A stretch of DNA of 64,000 bases from Sutcliffiella horikoshii (GCF_021991925.1 NZ_RXZI01000003.1:479088-543087), one strand, 5' to 3'; shown: positions 12,004 through 21,547, counted from the first letter of the stretch. The notes: a model not told the origin generated them from the sequence alone. Numbers and translations are program-made.

Positions 12004-12032
12004 TAGTCAATTCATAAACTTTATACTATAAT
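12004..12032 (+). promoter_or_regulatory. Possible SigA promoter for yqxD-dnaG-sigA
   Basis: TAGTCA at 12004 and TATAAT at 12027 have a 17-base spacer, in the 259-base gap before yqxD. The -10 box is perfect and the -35 is four of six. The rest of the gap is AT-rich with no recognisable gene. Confidence 0.45.
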
Positions 12033-12196
12033 AAAAAATTGTGATAAAAATTACTTGATAAGGTTTAGAGTGAAGGATTATCGAATAAACTAAAACTAGT
12101 TATAAGTCAAGGGCAATTTTATAGTTTCGTTCGACAACTGAAAAAAACATAGCGAAAAAAGAAGGTTTTTGGGAAGGGATGTAGAAACCATTTAAC

Positions 12197-12667
12197 ATGC
12201 AAAATAATCGAAAACCTATTATTTTGGTGGACGCGGATGCTTGTCCTGTAAAAGAAGAAATAAGTAGGATCAGTCATACATATGAAATAGATGTCTGCTA
12301 TGTTGCTTCTTATTCCCATGTCATGACCAACAAAACAGAAGGTACCTGGATCTATGTGGATGATGAAAAGGAATCTGCAGATTTATATATTTTAAATCAT
12401 GCGAAGAAGAATGATGTAGTAGTCACGCAAGATATTGGTCTAGCAAGTATGTTGGTGTCTCGAAACGTTTACGTTCTCACTCCTCGTGGAAAACTATATG
12501 AAGAGAGTGAGATGGAACTGAGCCTTCATATGAGATTTTTATCCGCGAAAGAACGCCGTAAAGGGAACTATTCCAAGGGACCCAAAGCTTTTTCGGCGAA
12601 TGACCGAGAAAGATTTGTCCACTCCCTGAAAAAAACTTTGTCGAAAATTGCAGGAATTCTCGAGTAG
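12197..12667 (+). CDS. yqxD: YaiI/YqxD family protein (UPF0178)
   Basis: This 156-residue PIN-like NYN/UPF0178 protein has ILVDADACPVK at residues 9-19, VVTQDIGLAS in the middle, and a GNYSKGPKAF tail signature. The acidic residues (DAD, QD) suggest a metal-dependent nuclease fold, but the function is unknown. It sits upstream of dnaG as in B. subtilis. The ribosome binding site is weak: GGAAGGGAT lies about 16 bases from the ATG. No better in-frame start is seen. Confidence 0.9.
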   Translation: MQNNRKPIILVDADACPVKEEISRISHTYEIDVCYVASYSHVMTNKTEGTWIYVDDEKESADLYILNHAKKNDVVVTQDIGLASMLVSRNVYVLTPRGKLYEESEMELSLHMRFLSAKERRKGNYSKGPKAFSANDRERFVHSLKKTLSKIAGILE

Positions 12668-12698
12668 AGATAGAAATAGTTAATCACGGAGTGTTGTT

Positions 12699-14513
12699 AT
12701 GAATTATCGAATTCCTGAACAAACAATTGATCAGATTAGACAGTCTACCGACATTGTTGATGTAATTAGTGAATACGTGCAACTGAAAAAGCAAGGTCGC
12801 AACTATTTCGGACTATGTCCATTCCATGGGGAAAGTACTCCATCTTTTTCTGTTTCGCCAGACAAACAAATCTACCACTGTTTCGGCTGTGGAGCCGGTG
12901 GGAATGCTTTTAATTTTATCATGGAGATAGATGGGGTAAGTTTTGTTGAGGCAGCACAGAAGCTCGCCAAGTCATCCAATGTAGAGGTGGAAGTACCGGA
13001 AGCATCACAACGTGAACAATCCGGACAGCCCAAGGAAACAAAATGGATGATGGATGCTCACTTGCTTTTGCATAAATTTTACCATCATTTGCTTTTAAAT
13101 ACAAAAGAGGGTCAAGAAGCCTATGATTATGTGACTGGCAGGGGCTTTACCGATGAAACCTTGAAGAAATTCGGAGTAGGCTATGCTCTTAACAGTTGGG
13201 ATTTTGCTTTGAAATTCCTGACCAAAAGAGGCTATAACCAACAGCTTCTCGAGAAAGCGGGACTGTTGATCGAGAAGGAACATACGGCAGAGTACTTTGA
13301 CCGCTTCAGGAATAGGATTATGTTTCCTATCCATGATCATAAAGGAAATGTTATTGCTTTTTCGGGAAGGGTACTTGGAGAGGGAGAACCGAAATATTTG
13401 AACTCACCTGAGACTCCCCTTTTCAATAAAAGTAAGATTCTCTACAATTTCCATCAGGCACGCCCTCATATCAGAAAGCAAGAACAAGTCATCCTCTTTG
13501 AAGGCTTTGCGGACGTCATAGCTGCTGATGGAGCGGGATTTCCCAATGCAATTGCTACAATGGGGACCTCGTTGACAGAGGAACAGGCCCGTATCATACG
13601 CAGACATGTGGAAAGTGTCGTCATCTGCTACGATGGAGATAATGCTGGTATCGAAGCTGCTTACAGGGCAGCCAATATACTGATACAGCAAGGTTGCTAT
13701 GTAAGGATTGCCATGATGCCAGATAAAATGGACCCTGATGACTATATCCGTGCTAAAGGATCAGACGCATTCCAAAAGGATGTAATAGGGGCAAGTTTAA
13801 CGTTCATGGCATTCAAGCTCAGGTATTTACGCAGAGGAAGAAACATGAACGATGAAGGCGAACGGATGCGGTATGTGGAAGATGTTCTGAAGGAGATCAG
13901 CATGCTGACTAAAGCGGTGGAGCGGGATCATTACCTTCGTCAGTTATCTGATGAATTTTCCATTTCGTTAGATGCTTTAAAGCAGCAGCAGTTCCAAGTG
14001 TACAAATCTTTAGTTCAAAAAAAGGATTATAACGAGCAGAATAGAATAAATATACCTAATAAGCCAAAAATCTTCTCCCAAGCGTTAAAGCCGGCTTATT
14101 TAAATGCAGAACGCTATTTGCTTGCACATATGCTGAAGGATAGGAATGTTTCGGAAAAAGTGCAAGCAGCGATTGAAGGCTCCTTCATAATAGAGGAGCA
14201 TCGGGCTATAGCCACTTATTTATATGCCTTTTACGAAGAAGGCTATGAACCGAACATCAGCATTTTCATGGAGCGCATCCCCGAACAGGAGCTCAAGAAG
14301 ATCATTTCCGAACTCGGTATGCTTACGCTTGAGGAAGAATTAAGTGATGCGGTGTTACATGATTATATGAAACAGGTGTTTAATTATCCAAAATTGTTAA
14401 CAATAAAAGAAAAAGAGCAAGAAAAGAAACAGGCAGAAGCACAAAGTGACTTTCTGGGTGCTGCACAAATCGCGATGGAAATTATACAAATGAAAAAAGA
14501 GTTAAAACAATAA
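12699..14513 (+). CDS. dnaG: DNA primase
   Basis: This 604-residue primase has a CHC2 zinc domain (CPFHGESTPSFSVSP ... CFGCGAGGN) at residues 41-67. The TOPRIM catalytic domain follows, with FEGFADVIAA and the acidic DGDNAG. A C-terminal DnaB-interaction domain has low similarity. It synthesises RNA primers at the replication fork. It is part of the macromolecular synthesis operon with sigA downstream. ATG follows CACGGAG. Confidence 0.97.
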   Translation: MNYRIPEQTIDQIRQSTDIVDVISEYVQLKKQGRNYFGLCPFHGESTPSFSVSPDKQIYHCFGCGAGGNAFNFIMEIDGVSFVEAAQKLAKSSNVEVEVPEASQREQSGQPKETKWMMDAHLLLHKFYHHLLLNTKEGQEAYDYVTGRGFTDETLKKFGVGYALNSWDFALKFLTKRGYNQQLLEKAGLLIEKEHTAEYFDRFRNRIMFPIHDHKGNVIAFSGRVLGEGEPKYLNSPETPLFNKSKILYNFHQARPHIRKQEQVILFEGFADVIAADGAGFPNAIATMGTSLTEEQARIIRRHVESVVICYDGDNAGIEAAYRAANILIQQGCYVRIAMMPDKMDPDDYIRAKGSDAFQKDVIGASLTFMAFKLRYLRRGRNMNDEGERMRYVEDVLKEISMLTKAVERDHYLRQLSDEFSISLDALKQQQFQVYKSLVQKKDYNEQNRINIPNKPKIFSQALKPAYLNAERYLLAHMLKDRNVSEKVQAAIEGSFIIEEHRAIATYLYAFYEEGYEPNISIFMERIPEQELKKIISELGMLTLEEELSDAVLHDYMKQVFNYPKLLTIKEKEQEKKQAEAQSDFLGAAQIAMEIIQMKKELKQ

Positions 14514-14558
14514 ATATACCTCTTTATCGCGTTCAATGTTGGAAGGAGGGGACAGTTG

Positions 14559-15683
14559 ATGGCTGAAAAATCAGCGCAATCAAAAGAGATGGAAACAGAA
14601 TTGACCATCGAACAAGTAAAAGAGCAACTAACAGAAGTGGGTAAAAAACGTGGTGTCCTTACCTATGAAGAGATAGCCGAAAAAATGGCTGGATTTGAGA
14701 TAGAGTCCGATCAGATGGATGAATACTACGAGTACCTTGGCGAACAAGGTGTGGAAATCATTGGTGAAGCAGAATCCGATGATGATCCAAACACTCAACA
14801 GCTAGCAAAAGAAGAGGAATTTGACCTCAATGACCTTACAGTACCACCAGGTGTGAAAATCAATGACCCGGTAAGAATGTACTTGAAAGAAATCGGCCGT
14901 GTCGACCTTCTATCAGCAGAGGAAGAAATCAGCCTTGCTAACCGAATTGAAGAAGGTGACGAAGAAGCGAAACGTCGACTTGCTGAAGCAAACCTACGCC
15001 TGGTTGTAAGTATCGCCAAACGCTATGTGGGACGTGGAATGTTGTTCCTTGACCTTATCCAGGAAGGAAATATGGGGCTGATCAAAGCGGTAGAAAAGTT
15101 TGATTATCGTAAAGGGTTCAAATTTTCTACATATGCAACATGGTGGATTCGTCAGGCTATCACGCGTGCTATCGCTGACCAAGCAAGAACCATTCGTATC
15201 CCTGTTCATATGGTGGAAACCATCAACAAACTTATCCGGGTGCAACGTCAGTTGCTTCAGGACCTTGGTCGCGAACCGAGTCCGGAAGAAATTGCAGAAG
15301 ACATGGATCTGACCCCTGATAAAGTCCGTGAAATCCTTAAAATAGCGCAGGAGCCTGTTTCACTTGAAACTCCGATTGGGGAAGAGGATGACTCTCACCT
15401 TGGAGACTTCATTGAAGACCAGGATGCAACGTCTCCTTCCGATCACGCTGCCTACGAACTTTTAAAGGAACAATTGGAAGATGTTCTTGATACACTTACA
15501 GACCGTGAAGAGAATGTCTTGCGTCTACGCTTTGGACTGGATGACGGCCGTACACGAACTCTTGAAGAAGTTGGTAAGGTCTTCGGGGTCACAAGGGAGC
15601 GTATCCGACAAATTGAAGCCAAAGCCCTGCGTAAACTGAGACACCCAAGTCGCAGTAAACGTCTAAAGGATTTTCTAGAATAA
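14559..15683 (+). CDS. sigA: Primary RNA polymerase sigma factor SigA
   Basis: This 374-residue housekeeping sigma factor shows region 1.1, region 1.2 ([12 protein letters not shown]), region 2 ([20 protein letters not shown] and the [11 protein letters not shown] -10 recognition helix), region 3, and region 4 ([21 protein letters not shown]). It is nearly identical to B. subtilis SigA. A TTG at 14556 precedes the ATG, but the GGAGGG at 14545 is eight bases from the ATG at 14559, so that is taken as the start. A terminator follows. Confidence 0.98.
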   Translation: MAEKSAQSKEMETELTIEQVKEQLTEVGKKRGVLTYEEIAEKMAGFEIESDQMDEYYEYLGEQGVEIIGEAESDDDPNTQQLAKEEEFDLNDLTVPPGVKINDPVRMYLKEIGRVDLLSAEEEISLANRIEEGDEEAKRRLAEANLRLVVSIAKRYVGRGMLFLDLIQEGNMGLIKAVEKFDYRKGFKFSTYATWWIRQAITRAIADQARTIRIPVHMVETINKLIRVQRQLLQDLGREPSPEEIAEDMDLTPDKVREILKIAQEPVSLETPIGEEDDSHLGDFIEDQDATSPSDHAAYELLKEQLEDVLDTLTDREENVLRLRFGLDDGRTRTLEEVGKVFGVTRERIRQIEAKALRKLRHPSRSKRLKDFLE

Positions 15684-15695
15684 AATCACATACGG

Positions 15696-15740
15696 AAATA
15701 GTTTGCTTTTCTTAAAAGAGTAAGCTATTTCTCTTTTTTT
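15696..15740 (+). terminator. Terminator after sigA
   Basis: AAATAGTTTGCTT pairs with AGTAAGCTATTT, followed by CTCTTTTTTT. Confidence 0.75.
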
Positions 15741-15804
15741 GCAATTCTTTACTTTTATAATATTCAGTTATCTAAAACCGGACTTATTACTGGAGTGTTA
15801 ATCC

Positions 15805-16332
15805 GTGAATGTACAAAGGAAACAAACAATCGTTCAAGAAATTGAATACTGGAAGAAAAGTCGCATGCTTCCAGAACAATATTGTGATTATTTATTGGCG
15901 TTATATACAGAGGGAGAAGTCGTTAAACGTAAGGATAGAAAAAGGAAGAAGATCTTATCTACCGTTTTTACATGCCTGATACTTTCACTTATCCCGATAA
16001 CATTTCTTGTCATTTATTTTACTGAAATGCCAGTTCATTTGCAAATGGTCCTGATAACTTTTTTTATTCTGCTTTCTTTCATCGGGAATTTTACTTTTCG
16101 AAAAGAACAAATTCTGATACATATCCCAGTCATTGTAAGTGCGCTGCTTTTTCTAATCTTATCCATCAAACTTCTGGAACTGAATGCCTTCCAGCTGCCC
16201 GCAACCTTTATCAGCATTACTTTTCAGGCACTGATTTGGTTCATTCTTGGTTTCTTTAAAAAGTGGTACTATTTGAACATTGCAGCCATCATAACCGTGG
16301 TATTGCTTGTTGTGAATATTATTTCAATGTAA
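15805..16332 (+). CDS. Uncharacterised five-helix membrane protein
   Basis: This 175-residue protein starts at GTG. A short cytoplasmic N-terminus (EIEYWKKSRMLPEQYCDYLLALY) and a basic patch KRKDRKRKK are followed by about five hydrophobic segments (residues 50-70, 74-92, 98-116, 126-145, 148-170). The N-terminal half resembles the short helical leader seen in several Bacillus membrane proteins that sit downstream of sigA. I do not recognise a named family. It lies alone between two terminators or promoters. No enzymatic motif is visible. Confidence 0.75.
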   Translation: MNVQRKQTIVQEIEYWKKSRMLPEQYCDYLLALYTEGEVVKRKDRKRKKILSTVFTCLILSLIPITFLVIYFTEMPVHLQMVLITFFILLSFIGNFTFRKEQILIHIPVIVSALLFLILSIKLLELNAFQLPATFISITFQALIWFILGFFKKWYYLNIAAIITVVLLVVNIISM

Positions 16333-16361
16333 TTTACTTATAATTTATTTATTTTAAAAAG

Positions 16362-16391
16362 TTGTGAAAATTCCCTCATATCTATTATAAT
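16362..16391 (+). promoter_or_regulatory. SigA-type promoter of the acyl-CoA dehydrogenase gene
   Basis: TTGTGA at 16362 and a perfect TATAAT at 16386 are separated by 18 bases, upstream of the acyl-CoA dehydrogenase. Confidence 0.6.
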
Positions 16392-16396
16392 ACAAA

Positions 16397-16410
16397 TGAA
16401 AGCGCATTCA
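16397..16410 (+). promoter_or_regulatory. Putative cre (CcpA) site
   Basis: TGAAAGCGCATTCA matches the cre consensus TGWAARCGYTWWCA at 13 of 14 positions. It lies six bases after the TATAAT box, overlapping the predicted transcription start. A CcpA roadblock or repression in glucose would fit catabolite control of beta-oxidation. Confidence 0.65.
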
Positions 16411-16475
16411 ACATTTTGTAGGATGGTAGAACAATTAACGGCTAATGTTTTTCAAACAACAGGGGGGGAAAGATT

Positions 16476-17615
16476 TTGAACTTTGATTTAACGTCAGAAC
16501 AAACGATGATTAAGAAAACAATTAGAGAATTTTCCGATGAAGTGGTAGCTCCTGGAGCACTACAACGAGATCGGGATAAGAAATTTCCTATTGAGGTTTT
16601 TCAACAGTTATCACAGCTGGGAATGATGGGGTTACCATTTCCAGAGGAATATGAAGGAGCAGGTGCAGATACGGTAAGCTTTGCGATTGTGGTGGAAGAA
16701 TTGAGCCGTGCTTGTGGATCTACTGGAATCACCTATTCCGCACACGTTTCACTTGGAGGGGCACCTTTAAATTTATTCGGTACAGAGGAGCAAAAGCGTA
16801 ATTATCTAGTACCTATTTGTACGGGAGAATCACTTGGTGCGTTCGGATTGACCGAACCCAATGCAGGATCTGATGCAGGGGGCACCCAGACTACAGCTGT
16901 GGAAGATGGGAATGACTTTATCATAAACGGTAACAAATGCTTCATTACCAATGCTTCCTATGCAAAGCATTTGGCCTTGACTGCTATCACCGATAAAAAA
17001 GGAAACGAAAAGGAAATCTCGGCTGTAATCGTTCCGACGGATGCCAAAGGATTCCAAGTGATTGATAACTATGAAAAAATGGGTCTGAATGCTTCCAATA
17101 CGACGGAATTGGTACTAGAGGACGTAAGGGTGCCTCAAGAGAACCTTTTAGGAAAGCGTGGGGAAGGCTTTAGGCAGTTTCTTATCACACTTGATGGAGG
17201 GCGTATCGGAATTGGCGCCATGGCTGTTGGTATTGCTCAGGCTGCTTTTGAGCGAGCGCTCGCTTACTCAACCGAAAGAAAACAATTTGGTCGATCTCTA
17301 TCAAGCTTCCAAATCAACCAATTCAAACTTGCCGATATGGCAATGAAACTGGAATTGGCAAGAAACATGGTCTATAAAGCTGCATGGCTAAAAGATCAAG
17401 GGAGACCTTTTTCAAAAGAAGCATCCATGTGTAAACTATACGCTTCAGAGGTCTGCATGGAAATTGCCGATCAAGCTGTCCAACTTCACGGCGGATATGG
17501 GTATATGAAAGAGTATCACGTCGAACGCTTCATGCGCGATGGAAAACTATTAGAAATCGGCGAAGGTACCTCCGAAGTACAAAGAATGGTCATTGCTAGA
17601 TCATTAGGGATTTGA
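16476..17615 (+). CDS. Short-chain acyl-CoA dehydrogenase
   Basis: This 379-residue flavoprotein has the family's FAD/substrate signatures LTEPNAGSDAGG near residue 125 and a C-terminal QLHGGYGYMKEYHVERFMRD followed by IGEGTSEVQR, which holds the catalytic glutamate. It catalyses the first dehydrogenation of acyl-CoA, passing electrons to ETF. The TTG start has AGGGGGGAAAG just upstream. It stands alone rather than in a fad operon, preceded by a promoter and a likely cre site. Substrate chain length cannot be told from sequence (butyryl- or branched-chain type are both possible). Confidence 0.93.
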   Translation: MNFDLTSEQTMIKKTIREFSDEVVAPGALQRDRDKKFPIEVFQQLSQLGMMGLPFPEEYEGAGADTVSFAIVVEELSRACGSTGITYSAHVSLGGAPLNLFGTEEQKRNYLVPICTGESLGAFGLTEPNAGSDAGGTQTTAVEDGNDFIINGNKCFITNASYAKHLALTAITDKKGNEKEISAVIVPTDAKGFQVIDNYEKMGLNASNTTELVLEDVRVPQENLLGKRGEGFRQFLITLDGGRIGIGAMAVGIAQAAFERALAYSTERKQFGRSLSSFQINQFKLADMAMKLELARNMVYKAAWLKDQGRPFSKEASMCKLYASEVCMEIADQAVQLHGGYGYMKEYHVERFMRDGKLLEIGEGTSEVQRMVIARSLGI

Positions 17616-17645
17616 TAATTGGGATTGGCCAGTGATTTTTCCTAG

Positions 17646-17772
17646 CTGTTGATTGGAGCAAAAGGCGTAGACTCCAGTGGGGGAGAAGCGACAATCTTGA
17701 GACCCCACAGGCGAAGCCGAGGAGGCTCAAGGTCGCCCCGCGGAAAGCGAAGCCTTTTGCGGAAATCAACAG
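17646..17772 (+). repeat. Palindromic intergenic repeat, copy 2
   Basis: Ends are CTGTTGATT and AATCAACAG. The inner arms are GCAAAAGGC and GCCTTTTGC, with the conserved GAGACCCCAC, GAGGAGGCTCA and CCCCGCGGAAAGCGA blocks between. It is in the same orientation as copy 1. Confidence 0.85.
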
Positions 17773-17863
17773 CGGTGTTGGTATAGAGCTTCATTATTCA
17801 CAAAAAAATTACTAAAAACACATCACTTGTCACATTTTGAGGTACAATATAGTCAAGAAATAT

Positions 17864-17897
17864 AAAAACCTTCATCCTTCATGATGAAGGTTTTTGT
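17864..17897 (+). terminator. Terminator hairpin upstream of cccA
   Basis: AAAAACCTTCATC and GATGAAGGTTTTT form a 13-base-pair stem with TTTTTG. It probably ends the acyl-CoA dehydrogenase transcript beyond the repeat element. It is symmetric enough to work in both directions. Confidence 0.7.
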
Positions 17898-18023
17898 CTA
17901 AACTGTGAATTTAAGAGAGAAGTTGGCATTTTAGTCTTTTCCTATAGTAAAATATAAAGTAAAATAGAGAGTGCTTGTATAAGATTAGACTCACGTACAT
18001 GTACATAAGGAGGTTTGAATAGC

Positions 18024-18407
18024 ATGAATCGTAATCCACTTATTCCTTTTGCATTTATTGCGGTATTAGGTCTCGGACTAATGTTCTTACTATCTTTCGT
18101 TGGACTTGATCAAGCAGAAAAAATCGCATCTGGCGAAGATGAAACAGTAGAATTAACTGCGGAAGAACTTTACCAACAAAACTCTTGTATCGGCTGTCAC
18201 GGCGGCAACTTGGAAGGGGCAGGAGCTGCACCGGCATTAACTGATGTGGGCGATAGACTTTCTCAAGATGAGATTAAAGACGTTATCATCAATGGGCAGG
18301 GGTCAATGCCAGCTAACCTAGCTTCACCTCAAGAAGCTGAAGTGCTTGCTGAGTGGCTTGCCAATGGTGCTGAAAGTGAAGAAGGCCAAGAAGAAGGCGA
18401 AGAGTAA
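18024..18407 (+). CDS. cccA: Cytochrome c-550 (membrane-anchored)
   Basis: This 127-residue protein has an N-terminal membrane anchor (IPFAFIAVLGLGLMFLLSFVGL), then an extracellular class I cytochrome c domain with the haem site CIGCH and the methionine ligand in GSMPAN. The tail is acidic. It matches B. subtilis CccA in the same position (after sigA, before trmK). A TTG at 18015 abuts the Shine-Dalgarno sequence. The ATG at 18024 is ten bases from AAGGAGG and is preferred. Confidence 0.93.
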   Translation: MNRNPLIPFAFIAVLGLGLMFLLSFVGLDQAEKIASGEDETVELTAEELYQQNSCIGCHGGNLEGAGAAPALTDVGDRLSQDEIKDVIINGQGSMPANLASPQEAEVLAEWLANGAESEEGQEEGEE

Positions 18408-18443
18408 GATTTGTTTTATTAGCAAAATGTTACACATATAAAA

Positions 18444-18476
18444 GATCCTTTGCATTTGTGAAGGATTTTTTTTTAT
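18444..18476 (+). terminator. Terminator after cccA
   Basis: ATCCTT and AAGGAT pair around a 10-base loop, followed by nine T residues. Confidence 0.7.
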
Positions 18477-18521
18477 ACTTAGTGTTAAGCAATTAAAATA
18501 CATAACAAAGAGGATATTGAC

Positions 18522-19241
18522 ATGAATGAATTAAAGCTCTCTAAACGTTTGGAAGCTGTGGCTTCTTTTATACCAAAAGGCAGCGTATTGGCTGATATCG
18601 GCTCCGATCACGCGTATTTGCCATGTTATGCCTATTTGCAAGGGATGATTGAGAAGGGGATAGCAGGTGAAGTGGTGGAAGGTCCCTTTCAATCTGCTGT
18701 TCAACAGGTTCGCAAAACAGAACTGGACCGCGTCATTGAAGTTAGAAAAGGGGATGGACTTGAAGTCATCTCTCCAAATGAAGTTAGTTGTATTACCATT
18801 GCGGGAATGGGTGGATCCCTGATCCAATCCATCCTAGAGAAGGGGAAGGAGAAGCTCGAAGGAGTTCAAACGCTTATTCTCCAACCGAATATAGGTGCGA
18901 AAAAAGTCAGGGAGTGGCTCCTTGCAAATGGATGGCAACTCATAGCAGAACAGATATTACTGGATGACGGCAGAATATATGAAATTTTAGTGGCAGAGCG
19001 TGGCGATAGCGAAAAGCCATATACTTTCAAAAAGGATGCGTACTTACTTGTAGGACCGTTCCTCGCTAAAGAAAAAAATGATGTCTTTGTGCAAAAGTGG
19101 ACCCATGAGCTTGCCCATTGGAAGAAAATCGTAGCACAGCTGGAGGTAGCTGCCAAAACAGAAGCGAATGAGATGAAAATGAAAGAACTTGGTGAGAAAA
19201 TCCAGTTGGTAGAGGAGGTATTAGGTGTTGAAAACAGTTAA
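18522..19241 (+). CDS. trmK: tRNA (adenine22-N1)-methyltransferase
   Basis: This 239-residue SAM-dependent methyltransferase has motif I VLADIGSDHAYLP near residue 22, CITIAGMGG and LILQPNIG (the NPPY-like position), and a C-terminal coiled coil. It matches YqfN/TrmK, which makes m1A22 in bacterial tRNAs. ATG follows AGAGGAT. It overlaps yqfO by 17 bases, so the pair is coupled, as in B. subtilis. Confidence 0.94.
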   Translation: MNELKLSKRLEAVASFIPKGSVLADIGSDHAYLPCYAYLQGMIEKGIAGEVVEGPFQSAVQQVRKTELDRVIEVRKGDGLEVISPNEVSCITIAGMGGSLIQSILEKGKEKLEGVQTLILQPNIGAKKVREWLLANGWQLIAEQILLDDGRIYEILVAERGDSEKPYTFKKDAYLLVGPFLAKEKNDVFVQKWTHELAHWKKIVAQLEVAAKTEANEMKMKELGEKIQLVEEVLGVENS

Positions 19242-20346
19242 CGGTCTACAAGTGATAGAATGGTTTGAACAGTTCTCTCCTAAGAAGTACGCCGTTGAAG
19301 GGGACAAGATCGGCCTTCAGATTGGAACGTTGAACAAGCCTGTACACAAAGTGATGGTTACATTAGATGTGCTTGAACAGGTCGTGGATGAAGCGATTGC
19401 TCTTGATGTGGATTTGATTATTGCACATCATCCACCTATCTTTAGAGCTCTTCCAAATGTAACCGACAACTCTGCAGCAGGAAAGATTGTCACTAAGTGC
19501 ATCAAACATGACATCAGTGTATATGTAGCACACACGAATCTCGATGTGGCAACCGGTGGGGTGAATGACCTGCTTGCTGAAGCTTTGGAGTTGGAAGACG
19601 TGAAAGTTCTTGTACCCACTTATTCGGATGAACTGCGTAAACTTAGTGTGTTTGTTCCTATTTCGCATGCGGAAGAGGTAAGGGAAGCCCTTGGAGAGGC
19701 AGGGGCAGGTCATATCGGGAATTATAGCCACTGTTCTTTTAGCTTGGAAGGCGAAGGTCGTTTTCTTCCTTTAGATGGGACAGACCCCTTTATCGGAAAG
19801 AAAGGCCAGCTTGAAAAAGTAGAGGAAGTACGGGTAGAAACAGTCTATCCTGTAAGTTTAGAGAGGCGAGTATTGAATGCGATGGTGAAAGCCCATCCTT
19901 ATGAAGAGGTAGCCTATGATGTTTTCAAACTTGAAAATACATTGAACTCACTTGGCTTGGGACGAATAGGGAAATTGAAGGGCGACATGACCTTATCCGA
20001 ATTTGCCTCCCATGTTAAAAAGGGATTGGGTGTTGAAAATGTCAGAGTGGTCGGAGATTTAAACAGCAAGATTGAAAAAGTAGCTGTGCTTGGCGGAGAC
20101 GGCAATAAATATATTCATGCTGCAAAATTTGCCGGTGCAGATGTGTATGTGACAGGAGATCTTTACTTCCATACTGCCCATGATGCCATGGCAATTGGAT
20201 TAAATGTTGTCGACCCAGGACATTATGCCGAGAAAATCATGAAAAAGGGTGTGGCTCAGAGACTGGAGAAGGCCGTGCAGGAGAAGAATTGGGAGCTCGA
20301 CGTCCTAGTTTCGGAGACCAACACAGATCCTTTTACGTTTATGTGA
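19225..20346 (+). CDS. yqfO: Nif3-like dinuclear metal centre protein (DUF34)
   Basis: This 373-residue protein has the NIF3 N-terminal half (DLIIAHHPPIF, HTNLDVATGGVND), a PII-like inserted middle domain (AHPYEEVAYDVF), and a C-terminal half with GGDGNKYI and VTGDLYFHTAHDA. The histidines and acidic residues bind two metals. The function is unsettled (GTP cyclohydrolase-like or metal chaperone proposals exist for the family). The start is GTG 19225, or TTG 19228, with GAGGAGG upstream. It is coupled to trmK. Confidence 0.93.
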   Translation: MLKTVNGLQVIEWFEQFSPKKYAVEGDKIGLQIGTLNKPVHKVMVTLDVLEQVVDEAIALDVDLIIAHHPPIFRALPNVTDNSAAGKIVTKCIKHDISVYVAHTNLDVATGGVNDLLAEALELEDVKVLVPTYSDELRKLSVFVPISHAEEVREALGEAGAGHIGNYSHCSFSLEGEGRFLPLDGTDPFIGKKGQLEKVEEVRVETVYPVSLERRVLNAMVKAHPYEEVAYDVFKLENTLNSLGLGRIGKLKGDMTLSEFASHVKKGLGVENVRVVGDLNSKIEKVAVLGGDGNKYIHAAKFAGADVYVTGDLYFHTAHDAMAIGLNVVDPGHYAEKIMKKGVAQRLEKAVQEKNWELDVLVSETNTDPFTFM

Positions 20347-20361
20347 TAATTTTGTTGTGGA

Positions 20362-20399
20362 AAAAGAAATGATCCTTTGCAGGGTTGTTTCTTTTTTTG
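20362..20399 (+). terminator. Terminator after yqfO
   Basis: AAGAAATGATCC pairs fully (with wobbles) to GGGTTGTTTCTT, followed by TTTTT. Confidence 0.75.
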
Positions 20400-20426
20400 A
20401 TTTAAGCGTACTATCTCGTTTCATTC

Positions 20427-20453
20427 AAAAAACACCCTCCTAATAGGAGGGTG
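20427..20453 (-). terminator. Terminator after ispH
   Basis: On the minus strand CACCCTCC and GGAGGGTG pair around five bases and run into six T residues, 17 bases beyond the ispH stop. Confidence 0.85.
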
Positions 20454-20469
20454 CAATAAACGATGAACC

Positions 20470-21420
20470 TTATGAAGTTTTCGCCTTCTTCACTTTCGGC
20501 AAAATCTTTTGCAATGGAACATTCTTCGTGGTGTTCCACGTATCTTTATTCAATGGATCAAACTGCTCCACAAACTGAATGACTTCCTTAGTGATCGGGG
20601 TCGGAGTCGAAGCACCGGCTGTTACGGCAACTGTGCTGGCACCCATCAACCACTCTACATTCAACTCACTGATATCAGAAATGCGATAGGCAGGGGTTCC
20701 TGCAATCTCCTGTGACACCTGTGCCAAACGATTCGAATTATTACTCTTAGGGTCACCTACCACTATTGTCACATCAGCTTGTCCTGCCTGTTCGGCCACT
20801 GCTTCCTGTCTGACCTGAGTCGCAAGGCAAATTTCCTTGTGCTGCTCTACGTGTGGGTATTTTTCCTGTACCTTCACCATGATATCCGCAACATCCCACT
20901 GACTCATGGTCGTTTGGTTGGTGACAATGATTTTTTCATTATCAATGGTTAGAGCGGCGACATCTTCAGCAGTTTCCACCAGATGCACGATGGAAGGGGC
21001 TACACCCACTGCACCTTCCGGCTCAGGGTGTCCTTTTTTACCGATATAGATCACTTCATACCCTTGAGCTTCTTTCATGCGAATCAAGTCATGTGTTCGT
21101 GTAACGTCCGGGCATGTCGCATCAATGGTAGTCAACCCTTTTTCCTTGGCACGGACCTTTACTTCAGGAGATACACCGTGTGCAGTAAAGATGACGGTCC
21201 CTTCCTTGATCTGGTCAAGAATTTCAAGACGGTTTGCACCGTCCAATGTGATGATACCTTCTTCTTCAAAAGCATCTGTTACATGTTTATTATGAACAAT
21301 CATACCCAGAATGTAGATTGGGCGTGGTAATGTTTTATCTAATGCTGCATTTCTGGCAATCACCATAGCATCCACTACACCGTAGCAGTAGCCACGAGGG
21401 GCGATTTTAATAAGTTCCAT
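20470..21420 (-). CDS. ispH: 4-hydroxy-3-methylbut-2-enyl diphosphate reductase
   Basis: This 316-residue IspH (LytB) performs the last step of the MEP isoprenoid pathway, giving IPP and DMAPP. The three iron-sulfur cysteines are visible in RGYCYGV (residue 12), DATCPDV and EICLATQ. The proton-relay TNQTTMSQ and the SNNSNRL signatures are intact. The ATG follows AAGGAGGG. A promoter and two small hairpins lie in its leader. The partner gene ispG is also in this window at 31211-32317. Confidence 0.97.
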   Translation of the reverse strand: MELIKIAPRGYCYGVVDAMVIARNAALDKTLPRPIYILGMIVHNKHVTDAFEEEGIITLDGANRLEILDQIKEGTVIFTAHGVSPEVKVRAKEKGLTTIDATCPDVTRTHDLIRMKEAQGYEVIYIGKKGHPEPEGAVGVAPSIVHLVETAEDVAALTIDNEKIIVTNQTTMSQWDVADIMVKVQEKYPHVEQHKEICLATQVRQEAVAEQAGQADVTIVVGDPKSNNSNRLAQVSQEIAGTPAYRISDISELNVEWLMGASTVAVTAGASTPTPITKEVIQFVEQFDPLNKDTWNTTKNVPLQKILPKVKKAKTS

Positions 21421-21448
21421 ATAGGGAAAACCCTCCTTACATCAATAT

Positions 21449-21493
21449 AGGCTTGAAAAAGAGCCTAAATAAAGAGAGTGGTCAACACTCTCT
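21449..21493 (-). other. Two tandem hairpins in the ispH leader
   Basis: On the minus strand AGAGAGTG/CACTCTCT (8 bp, 5-base loop) is followed by TTTATTT and then AGGCT/AGCCT. The first hairpin plus T-rich tract resembles a weak attenuator. No ligand-binding motif is recognised. Confidence 0.4.
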
Positions 21494-21508
21494 CACTACT
21501 TACATCCT

Positions 21509-21538
21509 ATTATAGTATAAAATGAAGGGTTAGTACAA
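21509..21538 (-). promoter_or_regulatory. SigA promoter of ispH
   Basis: On the minus strand TTGTAC and TATAAT are spaced 18 bases apart, about 90 bases upstream of the ispH ATG. Confidence 0.65.
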
Positions 21539-21547
21539 AAGAAGATA

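Noticed and set aside
17827..17853. Promoter TTGTCA ... TATAGT before the 17864 hairpin
   Set aside because: The spacing is 15 bases and any transcript would end at once in the terminator. There is no sign of a small RNA.
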